This document shows positions 1-12,213 of a stretch of DNA of 64,000 nt, piece after piece. This DNA is from Favolaschia claudopus (Eukaryota > Basidiomycota > Agaricomycetes > Agaricales > Mycenaceae), in contig JAWWNJ010000238.1 in assembly GCA_037176885.1 (NCBI GenBank), positions 124,001 through 188,000 of the forward strand. Direction: 5' to 3'. Position 1 is the first letter of the stretch, and each line of letters starts with the position of its first letter. Below the pieces are notes generated by a model. That model was not told the DNA's origin. It did not search any database and saw only the letters and a program-made list of their open reading frames with translations. The position numbers and the translations under genes are program-made.

Positions 1-765
1 TCTTCTTGGCGCACCCACCGCACGGTCTCGCGCCATCGCACCGAGTCTTGTCTCGTCTACAATTACTACACGCCTATAGGCGACCGGGCAATTGATGAGC
101 AAGCGGATGGATGATGTGGTATAGGATGATCACCTTTGCGGTTCTCTTCGGCCAGGACGAGTCGAACGCAGGTTCCGTCGAAGGCCCTGGCACCGGCATC
201 GTCGAGGGCGGGGGCGGGGATGGAAGAGGAGGAGGAGCGTCCATTGGTGGGCTCGGAGAAATTGGAATTCGAGACAAACACTTGTCGCGATCCCGTGCAT
301 TCGGCACCACCGGATCAAATGCCATTCGGAAGCCCGGTACTTCCGAACAGCCTACGAATGACGAGAAGCCGCTCAATCTCTAACTGCACAAGGGATAGTA
401 TTCCCGCAAGCATAATACACGTGTATGTCTGTGTATGTTCGTAAAGTAAAATACATCCCATCCAGCTTCGAATGACTCGCAAATGAAGGCAGGAATATAG
501 ACCGAGTTAACCCAAAGGAAACGAGAGTAGTAGTAGCAGGTAGGCGTGACATCTATAAGGGAGAGTGGGTGGTAGACATACATACAGTGAGCGCCGGTCG
601 CATCAAGCGAACGATATGTAAACATAAGTTGGCAGGTCGGAGTCCGCGTCTAGGCGGGGCGTCCCGGTGTACACATAGAAAATACAGTCAGTCTAAGTGA
701 GTGGGTCGGTTTCCCTGTTTCCGATTGGTTTGGCTGGTGTGCTACAGTTGGTCCGGAATGAGTGT
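1..765. other. Left edge, no confident gene
   Basis: No recognisable protein here. A Gly-rich open frame on the plus strand ends at 383 with a plausible C-terminal tail, so it could be the last exon of a gene entering from the left. The opposite frame is Pro-rich, as expected for a shadow, so no call is made. The last 300 bases are probably 3' UTR of the minus-strand glucanase gene. Confidence 0.3.
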
Positions 766-2220
766 TCATGATGTGTAGACGGAAACGTAGTTGAGCTTCC
801 ATTGGGCAACTGATCGGAATGGATGAGACGACCGGGAATAACATCAAGTGCGGAGAAAACGAACGATCGTAGTTGGCTGGGTTCTGGACGACCTTGTTGC
901 AAGCGGACATTCCTCCAGGGAAAGCATTTCCCGCCCCTGTAGGTGATGCATTAGCACAGTCACTTGTCATTGTCAAGAGGGAGACACGCACAGTCACCGC
1001 AAAGGGTGGTGTCGAACTGGAAGGGAATAAAATTAATTTATGGGGAACCGCAAATTGCGTACAACATACCGTCAGGACGTGATCCTTGAAGTGGGTAGAA
1101 ATGTCGCAGGTCGACGAAGCCCAGAACGCCGTGGGCTGCCCCCAATTAGCAGGGTTCGGCTTCTTCGCAGTGATATCTGCGGGAATCGCAGTACGCGGGA
1201 AGTACCAGATCTTGATCCCGGACGCAGCAACGGTGTGGGCGTAGACGCCCCCAGCTAAAACAAAACCTCCCCGTTAACACCGTGTTCAAAATAGATAGAT
1301 AAAGATATCAGAGCATACCGATCATATTAAAGTTGTGTCCATAAGCATGCGTCGAGAAGTCCGTGATGCCACACCCATCGTTGTCTCCGTTCTTGCTAGC
1401 GCAACTTAGGTGACTCGTGTGCTTGCCCGAGAACTGCGAGGCGACACTAGAGTCCAGAGAGCAGTCGCTGGAAGTGTGGAGGGTCATTTGGTTGGTGGTG
1501 GAGTCGCCTACGCCCTAATTCGAGTCGAGCTCAGTAACAACCCGCAGCAAATCAAGTAGGGCAGTTACCTCAAGAATGTCGATCTCACCGCCGTTAGGCC
1601 AATTCGGGCCCACTGTCCAATACGCAGGCCACACACTAGGTCCGTGAGGCATCGCAAAAATATCTGGTCAATTCGTTCAACAGATCGTTAATTGACGAGA
1701 CAAAAGCTCAACACACCGGCGATGAACAGCCCAAACGTGTATGAATTCGGCGAGCTTATCCGCACGCTGAACAGTCATTGAGATTGCCTGCACACGAAAA
1801 CCGCCTGGTGGTACTCACGAATCACGGTTCTGTCCCGCCCCAAGTTTCGTCTTACTGTCTACGGCGAGAACGGTGGTGCCGTCCTTCTGCACGTAGGCAA
1901 GCCCCTTCTTCGTTGCCTCGTCCTTGGTCAGATAATTCACAGTGCCGTGAGTTGGGTCGCCTGCGGAGAAGAAGTCCCAGTTTCTGTTTTCAAGGAGTTG
2001 AGTTAGGAGGACATGTGGAGGTCATAGGGTAGCAAGCGCACAGGAAATCTTTGCCAGTGTAGTGGTCTTTGAGTTTGTACGTCGTCGCCCGAGTCTCCAG
2101 AGACGCGTTATGAGTGGTAGCATTGTTAGGATGGCGTCTTAAAAGGTCGGAGTGAGGGGCGGCCAAAGCCACGAGGGGGAGGGCAAGGATAAACAAGGAA
2201 GACGTGAAAGCAGGCATCAT
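766..2220 (-). CDS. Secreted GH16 endo-beta-1,3(4)-glucanase-like protein
   Basis: A glycoside hydrolase family 16 enzyme, expected to cut beta-1,3 or mixed beta-1,3/1,4-glucans outside the cell. The start at 2220 opens a signal peptide ([20 protein letters not shown]). Next come [30 protein letters not shown] and the catalytic block [10 protein letters not shown], which holds the family ExDxxE pattern (both glutamates and the aspartate present). A Cys-rich stretch, [19 protein letters not shown] and [12 protein letters not shown] follow. The last exon, rejoined by splicing, ends NYVSVYTS. There are several short introns. The length is typical of basidiomycete secreted GH16 proteins. All key residues are present and no break was seen. 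Whether it acts on the fungal wall or on plant glucan cannot be told. Confidence 0.88.
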
Positions 2221-3040
2221 TACAGGCGGAGGAGCGATCTAGAGTGAGAAGGAGAGAGAGAGGCGGAAGTGTTCGGGAGGGGGGGAATATAAGGGAAGCG
2301 GAGAACAAAGCGGAAAGAGGCGAAGACCTGAGAACAATGGCAGAACAACAGTTACAACACGGCCATTATAAGGGCCAGACAATGATTCCGGCATACGCAT
2401 TCTTTTCGGGGTATGGATATCGAAGCACAGCGGAGCCGCGTGGATGAGGGACCAGATAGATTAACCATTTAGCCACGGTGCCCCTACCTGGCGTCCCACA
2501 GTTTCCGATGGAGACTTTCCAGGAAAAAATAGATAGATAGGGTTTTAAATTTCGGAATATTTGTGGAGCATGGTATCGAGGTCATAGCAGACATAATTCT
2601 GGAGAGTCTGTGAACAAGATGCTGGAGCAGTCGGGCCAGTGCAGAGCGGATGCGTTGAGGTGGATTTGATTGTTGGCAAGGTCTATTGTCTATATTGGGA
2701 GTTGCCTAATTGGGACACAATGGACGAGTGTGTCGCCAAACAGGTGGTTTCGTGTTGAAGCAATGAAGGGCCAAGCTCACTCAATTGTGTATGCTCGGGG
2801 CAGGAGGAGATGGTTGCAGCAATTTTGTGGAAGAAGATCTCAGGAAAATTGGTATCGAACGACGAACTGCGAAATTAGCACCCCCAACGCAACCGCCAAC
2901 AAGTTGAACAACAGCTGAGCTGAAGCCACAAGTGCGTGAGATTGTGGGTCCAGACATTACATCTGTGTAGTTTACAAGTATACATTGATTCAGAGATGAG
3001 GGACGATGGAATTTTGCTGTTCATCCATCTGTCGAGTATG
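2221..3040. other. Intergenic, GH16 promoter side
   Basis: No gene seen. It holds the upstream region of the glucanase gene (rightward from 2220), AT-rich low-complexity patches near 2520-2560, and probably the 3' UTR of the next minus-strand gene. Confidence 0.4.
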
Positions 3041-4274
3041 TTACAGCTTACCTCGATCCTGGCCTTGCGTGTCCTCTCCAAACACGGTCGCAAATGATTT
3101 CCCAATTTCCGGGATCATGTCCTCCGTCACAACACCGCGACCTTCCTTATCGAAGGCACGTCGACTTGAAGTTCGCGTAACCATACTTCCACCGACGGCT
3201 GCGAGTAAGGGAAAGCGCGACGCTGGGATGGATTTATCTCTGCCAGGAATGAGCAAAAGAAAAGGAGCATCATGAAGCAAAAATGTACCCGAACACTCCA
3301 TCTTCGTAACATTTAGCCCACGCGAGCATCGTACCAACTGTCCCACTCAATACGTCTCCTTGTCCTCCGCATCTTTTGAGCCCGCCTTCGGTATCCACCT
3401 CAACGGTCTCCTGCATCTTCTCCTTCTCAGGGTCGGCCCCGCCCAACTGGCTCGCCTCCAATGACGCAGCATCTCCGGTGGTGTCCACCGAAATAATGTC
3501 CTTCCCGCCTTTCTGCAACACAGTCACACCGCCCAACGCACGCGACACCAACCCCGCCCTTTTCTCCGCATCGGTCTTGGGATCAATGTTAAGCTGCTCA
3601 CTCAACCGCGCAAATTCCGCGACGTTTGGTGTTACAACAGCCCTTCGATAACCCTTGATCAGCGAGATGTCCTGGCCGACCATCCACAGCGCATCGGCAT
3701 CCAGGACGACAAACATGCCCTGCTTCCTAGCCAGTCCTAGAGCAACTTTCGCGTAGGACTGCATGTAGGGCTCGCGCCCGAGTCCCGGGCCGATTACCAA
3801 TACATGAAGGCGCGAAAGCAATGATTGCAGCTGCTTGGATACTTGCGACTCGGATGAATCTTCGCGAAGTATGGGATGCACGATGAGGTCGGGGGAGTAT
3901 GTCTTGATTGCGCCTGCGGCGGTGGGCGAGCAGATTACATGGGATAGATCGGCTCCCTGCGGAGTGAGATATTGGCGGAGGTGGTGTTAGATGCGGAGTT
4001 CAAGACCCACAAATCGGAGTGCAGAGATGGCGGCGAAGAAGGGTGCGCCGGTGTAACTAGCGATTGAATATTGGATCATTTAGTTCGGAAACGAATGAAG
4101 TGGAATATTACTCTAATGCACCTCCGAGAACGCCTACCCTGCCTGTTGTTCACAGAGTAAATTCGAGCTGGATGGATGAGATGAGAGATTACCAGATTGT
4201 CCCTTGTGCAGGGAACCATCGAGGGGCGGGATAAGCTGCTTTACTTGTGCAAGGATGGCTTTCGAGTTCAACAT
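3041..4274 (-). CDS. ATP-dependent (S)-NAD(P)H-hydrate dehydratase
   Basis: A repair enzyme that turns hydrated NAD(P)H (NADHX/NADPHX) back into the coenzyme using ATP or ADP. It belongs to the ribokinase-like YjeF C-terminal family. Five or so exons join as [48 protein letters not shown] and the long core with [20 protein letters not shown] and [12 protein letters not shown]. The catalytic loop [12 protein letters not shown] carries the Gly-Asp pair. The tail reads [14 protein letters not shown]...[10 protein letters not shown], as in eukaryotic homologues. The donor for the last intron is the GTACAT that restores frame. ATG at 4274 is the first in-frame methionine. It is divergent from the finger gene at 4649. 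A low-complexity insert rich in Glu/Asp lies before the catalytic loop. Confidence 0.9.
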
Positions 4275-4648
4275 GGGGAGTAGTCCGGGTAAATCCGAAC
4301 GCCCGAAGTGGAATCGGCCGAAGCATCACCTGGAAACGAAGTTAGAACTCCCACCTTGATCCCGAAATTGCATGTCCTCCGAGTCGGGCTCTCCAGAACG
4401 GTGTGTTCGTCGTCCAGCTCTCTCACTTGTACTCATTCTACTCTAGCCCATTGGTCAAAAAGACTTATTTATCGCGTGCAAAGGCAAGTTTCGACGCTTT
4501 CCCTGCTCGTCTGCCACTCACAGCTTAGCAGAAGAATAAAAAGACCACCAACGATACCAAGTACGCGGATTTTCGCGTCTTTTGTTGCTCTTTATCTCAA
4601 GATCTCTATAGCTACAGTCCTTCATCAGAATCCGAACAAGACATCGAA
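4275..4648. promoter_or_regulatory. Divergent promoter region, dehydratase / finger gene
   Basis: This 374-bp spacer lies between two genes facing away from each other and must hold both promoters. No clear TATA box was seen. An open frame from 4308 crosses it, but no family was recognised. Confidence 0.4.
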
Positions 4649-6246
4649 ATGCCGGACACCAAACCCGCGAGCAAGGCCAAGCCGTCGAGCAAAGCTTCAC
4701 CGCGCAAAGAGTCTGCTCCCGCGCCGGCGGTGAGTTCTACACATGATTTTGCTACATCGAAGTTTATAACGCGTCGGAAGTCTCCCGGGAAAGTTCCCAA
4801 GAAAGTAGATGTCCAGTGAGCAAAGTTCTGCGATACTCGTTGCAATGTCTCACCCCCTTCAGCCTCCCAGGCCCGTCCCCTCGAACGGCTAAATCAGACG
4901 CTCCTTCTTCCACCAAGAACGCCAAATCCATCAGTCACAATCGTTCAGCATCCTCCGTAAGCTCTATGAAAGGCATCGTCGATGCCACCGACTCTCCTTC
5001 AACGAAAAAGCCTCTTTCTACCCTCAGTCGCAAGTGCGTGGACGCTCTATACATAGGAACTATAAGCTCATTTTTTTCCCAGACGATTTGCGACTCCGCC
5101 AGGAGACGATGCGGATGACAATGCATCCGTTGCAGAGTCTTCCATGTCGATGAACGTTGGCGCAATTCGACGCACCGAAGCAGAGAGGCTCGAATATTTT
5201 AAGAATCAGCCCGACTGCTCCAATATTGAGCCGCACTGCGTAACTTGTACCCGTTGCGGCAAAGTCGTCCAGCTTGGACGCAAACAGACGTATACTGTGA
5301 AGCCCTGGGAGACGCATCGAAAACGCTGCGACCAGACAATTGCGGCGTCTGGTTCCGTCATGTATGTGCTGTCTGGCCCGTATCGACAAAAACTTACAGT
5401 TTACAGTGACGACGGGGCCAGCGTCCGAAGCGAGATGCGTTCAGAAGCTGGAAGCGTCATGCGAATGAATGAGGCGCAGCGTAAGGCATTGCTTGAGGAA
5501 GACCAACGCGCGGAAACCGTGCAGCCTGACCAAGTTTTATGTCGCAAATGCCACAAATGGATCCGACTCTCATCGCGCACCAACTATTCGCTCGGAAATT
5601 GGAATGCCCATCAATCCAAGTGTGCTGATGCTGTGTAAATTCACAATTTACCTTCCCCCTCCTACTATTAATTTATCATATCCCTCCAGCGTGAGCACTC
5701 GAGTCGCCATGGCTCAGCGTAAGATCCACCTCGTGAATGATCCGCAGGCCAAGTCTTCTGGACCGCGTAACGTGGAATGCCGCATCTGCGGCAATAATGT
5801 TGCTTTGGTCGGAGACACGGATTATACCCTCACCAGCTGGGAAGCCCATAAACAGACCTGCCCTCCGTATGTATTTTTGAGTCCTCTATAGAAACGGCGG
5901 TGATTGCTGATACATATCGGCCTTGTGCAGGCCATCTACCTCGAAGAAGGGCAAGACGAAGACCGTTCCCGCACCGCAGTCTACTGTCTCTACAGCTACG
6001 GATACCACGGTGGCTGCGGGCGCTTCAGAGGCTGGGGCTTCTTCGAGCCGCGGGACGAAGCGGCGGTTGGAGGACCCTGAGTTGGAACCAGACGATCCTG
6101 ATGCGCGGGAGGCTAATCGTCCCAGGAAGGAGGGATATGAACCCGTTCAAAAGGACCCTCCTAGTTTGTTGGGGTGGTTCCTCATGCCCTTCAAGGCATT
6201 CATACAGGGTGTGAAAGAGAGTATTACTGAGCCGCCACCACCCTGA
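4649..6246 (+). CDS. Protein with three Cx2Cx16Wx2Hx3C finger modules
   Basis: Not a named family that I recognise. Five exons are joined: a basic Ser/Lys-rich start (MPDTKPASKAKPSSKASPRK), a Ser-rich linker, a long exon with two modules, an exon with a third, and an acidic-to-basic tail (GTKRRLEDPELEPDD) ending in WFLMPFKAFIQGVKESI. Each module has the exact spacing C-x2-C-x16-W-x2-H-x3-C: CTRCGKVVQL...WETHRKRC, CRKCHKWIRL...WNAHQSKC, CRICGNNVAL...WEAHKQTC. Four invariant ligands per module suggest a zinc-binding C2HC finger, so DNA, RNA or protein binding is possible. The neighbour at 6737 carries a fourth copy of the module. The finger reading is inference from spacing; that the gene is coding is well supported. 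Confidence 0.8.
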
Positions 6247-6736
6247 TCTTTCGCCACTTACTTATCCTTATTCTTGTTCTGGTTCTAATTCTGTCCCCTC
6301 CTTTCTGGTCGTACGCATAGGATATACCATACCACCCGTGTTGTACTTGTCTTGTCATTGACTTATACCTTTGGGATGCCTGCTACACTGTTTGCGCGAT
6401 TGCACGCGAATAAACGCGTGTAAGACGCGCCTTACGTGCGTTGTGGGGGTTGGCGCTTGTTCAATTGATGCTAAGTACACAAAGGGACCCAAGAGTGACT
6501 CTTGACTTGAGGCCAGATTGACTCCGTGTGGGTGTACGACTCTATACTTAAGGCGCCACGATTCCGTTTTGGGTTCTTTCCGCGACCCACCACTCCTGCT
6601 CTTGAATAAAGACCGCTACATATTTCTTGTCTTGTCTTTCATCGGCAAAACCTCCTGCGACGCGTCCATCCTCTCAGCGACACCTCTTTCGAGTCTAATT
6701 CCTTTGTTAATTGCACACAACTCTGTTAAACCGAGA
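6247..6736. other. Spacer between the two finger genes
   Basis: Contains the 3' UTR of the upstream gene and the promoter of the next. No third finger module was found in it. Confidence 0.4.
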
Positions 6737-7539
6737 ATGACTAACTCTATGGCGCAGCCCGAAACGTGATTACTGCTTGCTAGTCTATGGCTCTCTGGTG
6801 CTTATTCCTCGCAAAGTTCTCATTCTTCTAGCAGCACCCTTTCAAGTCTTTCAACAACAACAGCACCGACGAGCCATTATCGCGACGAAACCCCCACCAC
6901 CGCCGCGCCCTCAAAGGCGTCGCCGATCACGAAGAAGAAGATAAGGGAGATGAGACTCCGCGAGGATCCACTTGCAGATGTCCAAAACCCCGGCCTGGTA
7001 GTTTGCTTGAACTGCGGCAGCCCGATAAAGCTGTCGACGAAATCGGACTACGACTCGTCGCATTGGAATCGCCATCGAACGCGGTGTTTGAAGAAGTACA
7101 AGAAGGTAGGTCATTTCTTTCATCTTGCGTTTTCATCGTGTTCTGAAGACTTTTTCATTCATTCGTTCTTTGTTCTTTGTTGTCTTAGTCCACGAAACCG
7201 TCGTCAGTCTCCCCACCATCGTCCGAATCCTCCACGGTGTCGCCGTCATCCACGACGCGCTTGCTTACCCCGCCGGATGAGGACGAAGACGTGATGAAGC
7301 CTTTTATTGCTGTGGAAGATGACTATGACCCTCCGGTGCCGCTGCCCTTGCCTGATTGGCAGAGTTGGAATTGGTCTCTTGTAAAGTCGCGTTTTGATGT
7401 CCAGTTGAAGAATTGTGGGTGTGTGGCGGCGCAGAATCGGGATGACAATGAGAAGGCAGGGATGGCGGAGAGTTCGAGGATGGGAGCCACGCCGGTTCAA
7501 CTTCCGTTTCCTGGACCTGTGTACTATGGGCGTTCGTAG
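6737..7539 (+). CDS. Single-finger paralogue (Cx2Cx16Wx2Hx3C)
   Basis: Three exons: MTNSMAQPET, a 67-nt intron, a Thr/Ser-rich exon with one module (CLNCGSPIKL...WNRHRTRC), an intron starting GTAGGT, then a Ser/Pro/Asp-rich exon ending in PVYYGRS. The module has exactly the same spacing as the three in the gene just upstream on the same strand, so the pair is probably a tandem duplication that diverged outside the finger. The start at 6737 is chosen because the splice from it keeps frame through to the finger. No catalytic domain is visible. Function is unknown; nucleic-acid or partner binding is a guess. Confidence 0.7.
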
Positions 7540-8000
7540 ATTCTTCGGCCTGAGGTGCATCTTGCATAATCGGTGCGTACATGCGCAGGCATGGTGCTTG
7601 AGAGAGACTGACGATCCTGAGAGCAGACGACTCGAACAGTGGTGAGTGCACGAATCAAGGTGGGGGGACGCCGCGGCAGGTGACGACGGAGAGTCACACA
7701 ACTCGACTTGCATGTGAAATTCTCTCGACATATGCGACACCGTATTCTTTCCACGGTACTTTATTTCTTTTCTTAATCCTCTCTATTGCATCGATATCCT
7801 CTCAGCATGTTTACACATCCGCGTACATATCATACGCAACTCGCAATGACTCCAGCATCTCAATGTATATGACACCATCGCATTCTTGTATTCCTCGTCT
7901 CGAAGCAGAAGATTATTGTATTTGCACATACTGTACTACCTTCGTCTATCTGAACCTGAATTCTGCATTGCAATTGACCGATGAACGACCAGGAATGAAT
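7540..8000. other. Convergent intergenic region
   Basis: Tail-to-tail spacer between the single-finger gene and the sirtuin gene. Only shared 3' UTR-type sequence is seen. Confidence 0.4.
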
Positions 8001-9565
8001 CTATTTTGCCAGTGCCTGCTCTGTATCTGTATCGTCTTCTGGTGGTTTCACAACTCCGCTCTGTAGCATTTTCGCGATGGTAGGGTCGGTTGATGCTCTC
8101 GTTCCTCTGATTTGAGAGGAAAATCAATTGCTTGTGTTTGGACGGAAATGTAAGGGCAAACTCACAATACCAATCTTGCGACATCGCGGATGATTAATCC
8201 GCTGGCCATGTCTATTCTTTCGATGCCTTGAATGTCGTCGCCGCGCGAAGGGCCGAGATTGAGTAGCAGAACCGGTTTTTTCAGCTCAACGGCGTGCTTG
8301 AGTAATCTATGAATCATGGATATCAAGGTTTTCATACGAGAATGCAGATGAATAGTGTTTACCTGAATGCGGAATAAGTGGCGAGCGTTGTGCCGATGAT
8401 GAGGAGCCGGTCCGCCGCCTCGACATCTTGGAATCTATACGAGTCTGACTGTGTGCCGCAGAAGGGAATCGCAATTAGACTTACGACCGATTTTTGACCG
8501 CCGGAGGGATTGACTCCCCGAAAAATATAACCTGGGGTTTGTGCTAAGAGATGTTGAGTATTTTAAGTAGGCCAAGGAAATGAGATTTAAATACCACGGA
8601 ATTTATTCGATCGTCCAACAAGCAAGAAGGGCATTGAGGGACCACGAAGGTGCGGTAAGACGTCCCGAGATGTTCGATGGCGACCTACGCCATCCATGAG
8701 TTGTGAGTCAGAATACAGTGGCTGATTAACGGTTCCTGACATCGCCATCAGGATTTGTCCGTGGCTTGTCGCCTGTGCGCTCGACCTCATCTGCAAACGC
8801 TTGCCATTGTGGGTTCGCAGCGGAGAGCCAATCTTGGAAAGTCGAGCGATCGACCGAGTGGCCGTGTTTACAATGGACATACTGTATGAGATGGGTAAGG
8901 GTAAGACGATGTTAAACAAAGGGGGAGGAAAAGGATACCAACATGTAAACTCCCGTGCAACTCGAGAATACGGTCGTTTCGGACGCCGGGAATGAGGTTT
9001 ATTGCCCGATGGTGAAGACCGTCTACATTCTGAGATGTGCTGAGAACACCGTGGAACCAGAGTCACAAGATATACCTGAGTTATTATTCTGGGGACGACA
9101 TGAGCATGTTGGAGGGCTGCTAGAGCGTAATGCGTGGTATTTGGCAGTGAAGCACGAATTGCTGGCCAGCCTAGGTACGACCGGAGCCAATAGCGCTGAC
9201 TAAGATGTTTAGGTTGAAAGCGAGAGGAAAGGTGGACGTTGGACAAACCGAAACATATGCCCAGCCTCGCTTTCATCCATGAGCTGGTGGTAGAACAGAG
9301 GTCTGTCCAGAATCGCTTAAGCAGCATATACGTCGATTACCAGCCAAACATTCTGACTGAACTGATAGTTCGGATTCAAATAACGGCCTTGGCTACCGCG
9401 ATATGCCCTGATTCCGCTGTCGACGCTGACCCCCGCGCCAGTGAGTACCGCGACATTGCCAGGGAGAAGAAATTTTGCCACGCGGTCTATGGCTTCGTGG
9501 AGAGAACTTTGAGGTAATGGTGGTCTAGAAGAGAGAAAGGGAATCGTAGGAACTGATATTCGCAT
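8001..9565 (-). CDS. Sirtuin, NAD-dependent protein deacylase (SIRT4-like)
   Basis: A Sir2-family NAD-dependent deacylase. About seven short exons rebuild the whole fold. They give GAGVSVDSGIRAYRG (NAD-binding GAG loop), RYWLRSYLGWPAIR, then ITQNVDGLHHRAIN with the catalytic His after NVDGLH. ILELHGSLH, a first zinc-ligand Cys in VHCKHGHSV, a CPSC zinc pair, PQVIFFGESIPPAV, LLIIGTTLATYSAF and LNLGPSRGDDI complete it. The insert between the Cys pairs and the RYWLRSY block point to the class II (SIRT4) type, which is often mitochondrial. The final exon is reached by an intron after RDVARLV and ends EQALAK. It is head-to-head with PEX7, 171 bp apart. No break was seen. Confidence 0.85.
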
Positions 9566-9736
9566 TACTTCGTCTGGAGACCGCGACGTTGCGGTCAGGA
9601 CAAGTTGAGATGAACTTGGGACAAACGAGAACTTGGCCGCGGCGGTTGGGAGAGGACGATGTCACATGTGACACATCGCCGATGGCTTTCCCTCTCGAAC
9701 CGGATTGAGCAAAATCCAAGTCTAAGTATATTGTCG
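9566..9736. promoter_or_regulatory. Bidirectional promoter, sirtuin / PEX7
   Basis: 171-bp gap between divergent start codons, so the two promoters overlap. No TATA box is evident. Confidence 0.4.
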
Positions 9737-10968
9737 ATGAATGGTCCCCGTCCTCCTCCAGCCCTCTTACACACCCCAGGGTTCGCCCATTTCTCAATAG
9801 CCTGGTCCCCATTCCACAATACGCGTCTGGCCGTGGCCTCTTCCGCAAACTTTGGCTTAGTCGGAAACGGCCGTTTACATCTCACCTCGGTGGTCGCGGG
9901 ACCCACTGGAGCACTCACTCTGAATTTAGATAAACAGTGAGTTGACCTGTTCAGGAGCTTTTTTTTCGGTGAATCGATTCCGGCGAAGATACGAGACGCA
10001 AGATGGGCTTTACGATGTTGCTTGGTCTGAGATTCATGAGAATCAACTGGTGACGGCGTCGGGCGATGGGTCAATAAAGTTATGGGATGTTGTCTTGAAT
10101 GTAGGTTTGAATTATCTCTGGCACCGCGTTTCTTACGGGTTGCAGAATACACCGATACGTGCTTGGCAAGAACACACACGGGAAGTATTCTCTGTAGATT
10201 GGTCGAATATAAAGAAAGACATGTTCGTGTCGAGTTCCTGGGATGGGAATGTAAAGCTGGTACGCAGTCGGAGCTTCATCACAATGACAGGCTGTCTGAA
10301 CGGTACCAGTGGACACCAGAACGACCGCGATCAGTTCTGACACTACAAGCTCACCAGTCATGCGTATATCAAGCTATGTTTTCCCCTCACCAACCCGATC
10401 TCATCGCCTCCTGCTCTACCGACGGCACTCTCAAAATATTCGACCTGCGTACTCCCTCGTTCGTCCCCACCACCAATTCTTTTACGAACCCAATGTCCAC
10501 CGCCGTTCTCACTGTCCCCGCGTCCGGCACCGAAATCCTGTCCGTCGACTGGAACAAATACCGTCCGTTCGTCCTTGCCAGCGCAGGTGTTGATAAACTT
10601 GCGAAAGTATGGGATTGCCGGATGATAAAGCTTCAGGAGACGGGGAATGTTGGCGGGGCGTGTGAGACGCAGCTCTTGGGGCATGAATATGCTGTGCGGA
10701 AGGTGCAGTGGAGTCCCCATCGCGCGGAAGTGCTTGCCACCGCAAGCTATGATATGACATGTCGAGTGTAAGTCGTTGCCCAGACCTGGGCTTCTCCGCC
10801 CTGACTTCTTGCAGATGGAATACTGTCCCCGCCGCTGGCCGGCCCCAGCTGATGTATATTCACGACCCGCACACCGAGTTTGTGGTGGGGTGTAGTTGGT
10901 CGTTGTACGATGAAGGCGTTTTGGCCAGTTGTGGATGGGATAGTCGATTGAATGTCTTCCGTGTATGA
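9737..10968 (+). CDS. PEX7: Peroxisomal targeting signal 2 receptor PEX7
   Basis: A WD40 beta-propeller that binds the PTS2 signal of matrix enzymes in the cytosol and brings them to the peroxisome import machinery. Exons join to give HTPGFAHFSIAWSPFHNTRL, ANFGLVGNGRLHL, YETQDGLYDVAWSEIHENQL, ASGDGSIKLWDV, PIRAWQEHTREVFSVDW, SSSWDGNVKL, TPERPRSVLTLQAHQSCVY and ASCSTDGTLKIFDL. The last repeat ends ASCGWDSRLNVFRV. These are diagnostic PEX7 blocks. The ATG at 9737 (MNGPRPPP) is preferred to one further upstream because family N-termini start just before this block. Length and repeat number look complete. Confidence 0.93.
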
Positions 10969-11097
10969 TAAATGTGTATCGCTGGTGTCTTGCATAAAAA
11001 GTGAACCAGACAAAGTTTAGAGATTATTGCTACACTGTGAATTAGATGATAATGAATACACACAACTGTACACCCGAATACACCCTGGCGCCGGCAT

Positions 11098-11550
11098 CTA
11101 TTTGCTCGACATCACATAGCCTTTCGTGTCCAGTACTTGCTTCCCACATATTGAACATATGCCCTTTTTGTAAGCACATCCTACAGCAGTGATCAGCCAG
11201 ACAATAGACGGACAGTGGGTAAAACAAACCATGGCAGTATTTCGCCTTGTTCTGTGTTACAGACGATTTACAATCCTTACACTTCCCTTGATACGGCTGG
11301 AAATGGTGTTGGCAGCGTCTGGCGACAGTAGGGGTGGATACGAACCTGAAATCGATTCTTCGAGCTTCCGGGTCGACTGAGCAGCTTGTTTTCCCCAACT
11401 TTGCGGTCGCCAGCTTTGATACTGCTACTGCTCGAGGTGAATGGGTCCGGGGCAGCAAGTTTCGATAATTTCTGGTGAATGTGAGTCAGCAAGATATGGA
11501 ATTGAGCAGAGTAGAGTGCCGCTGACCTTTTCACACTTGACACAGACCAT
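11098..11550 (-). CDS. CRIPT: CRIPT family cysteine-rich protein
   Basis: A small Cys-rich protein of the CRIPT family (cysteine-rich PDZ-binding protein in animals; in other eukaryotes linked to the minor spliceosome). Four exons give about 99 residues, the usual size. It starts MVCVKCEKKL, ends its first half in RPGSSKNRFQPY, then has CKDCKSSV, KYCHGCAYKKGICSICGK and VLDTKGY. All expected Cx2C pairs are present. Introns are about 50 nt. The start at 11550 is fixed by the conserved MVCxKCE N-terminus. It is convergent with PEX7 across 129 bp. Confidence 0.87.
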
Positions 11551-12213
11551 GTTTCGTTGTTGTATGCGCAGACGTGGGGGAAGAAGCAAAGCAAAGTTGA
11601 GAACGCGGTAATGGTTCGCGGTAAAGCCGTGGGAGTAGTGTCATCGTGTGACACGGTCACAGAACCTTCTTTTTTCCCAAAACGAACACAGATTCAAAGC
11701 TGGAGATTTAGAGTGCGCGCTTGACATGCAACAATTGCTTCTATTATCCCTATCCTGTGTCTCCGTTTCCACGTCTTCTTGATCTGCATTGGTCTATCCC
11801 TGGCGTCTCGTTCATGCTCTCGAGATACTCCCAGTATAGGAAATCCCGACCCCGAAGCTTGGGTCTTATTGTGACCTTTTTTTCGCTTGCTTTCTTCTCG
11901 CGCTCCTAATTCGACATCATCAACCATATCTCCAATTTTCAGCCATGCTCGAGCTCGTTGACATGACACCCGTTACAAGCACAGGCGCTAGTTCACAAAA
12001 GTTTTTTTCTCTGTCCGCCTACCGACCAACAACTCTGACTCGCCAAATCCCCGTCCTCGACCCCGCTACAGAACAACCTTGCAAGGACCAGTATTGTCTC
12101 GTTTTACCCGAACCCCATGAAACAAGGCTCTTTTATTCTACTATCGCCAGCGCCAGCGACGAACAATTTTTGTATAAATTCCAGCAAGAGACAACGCAAA
12201 ATGGCAAGAAACA
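11551..12213. other. Intergenic, CRIPT / F-box promoters
   Basis: Divergent spacer. A long frame opens at 11945 and overlaps the next gene, but its N-terminal part matches nothing known and the F-box lies in another frame. I therefore treat it as 5' flank. Confidence 0.35.
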
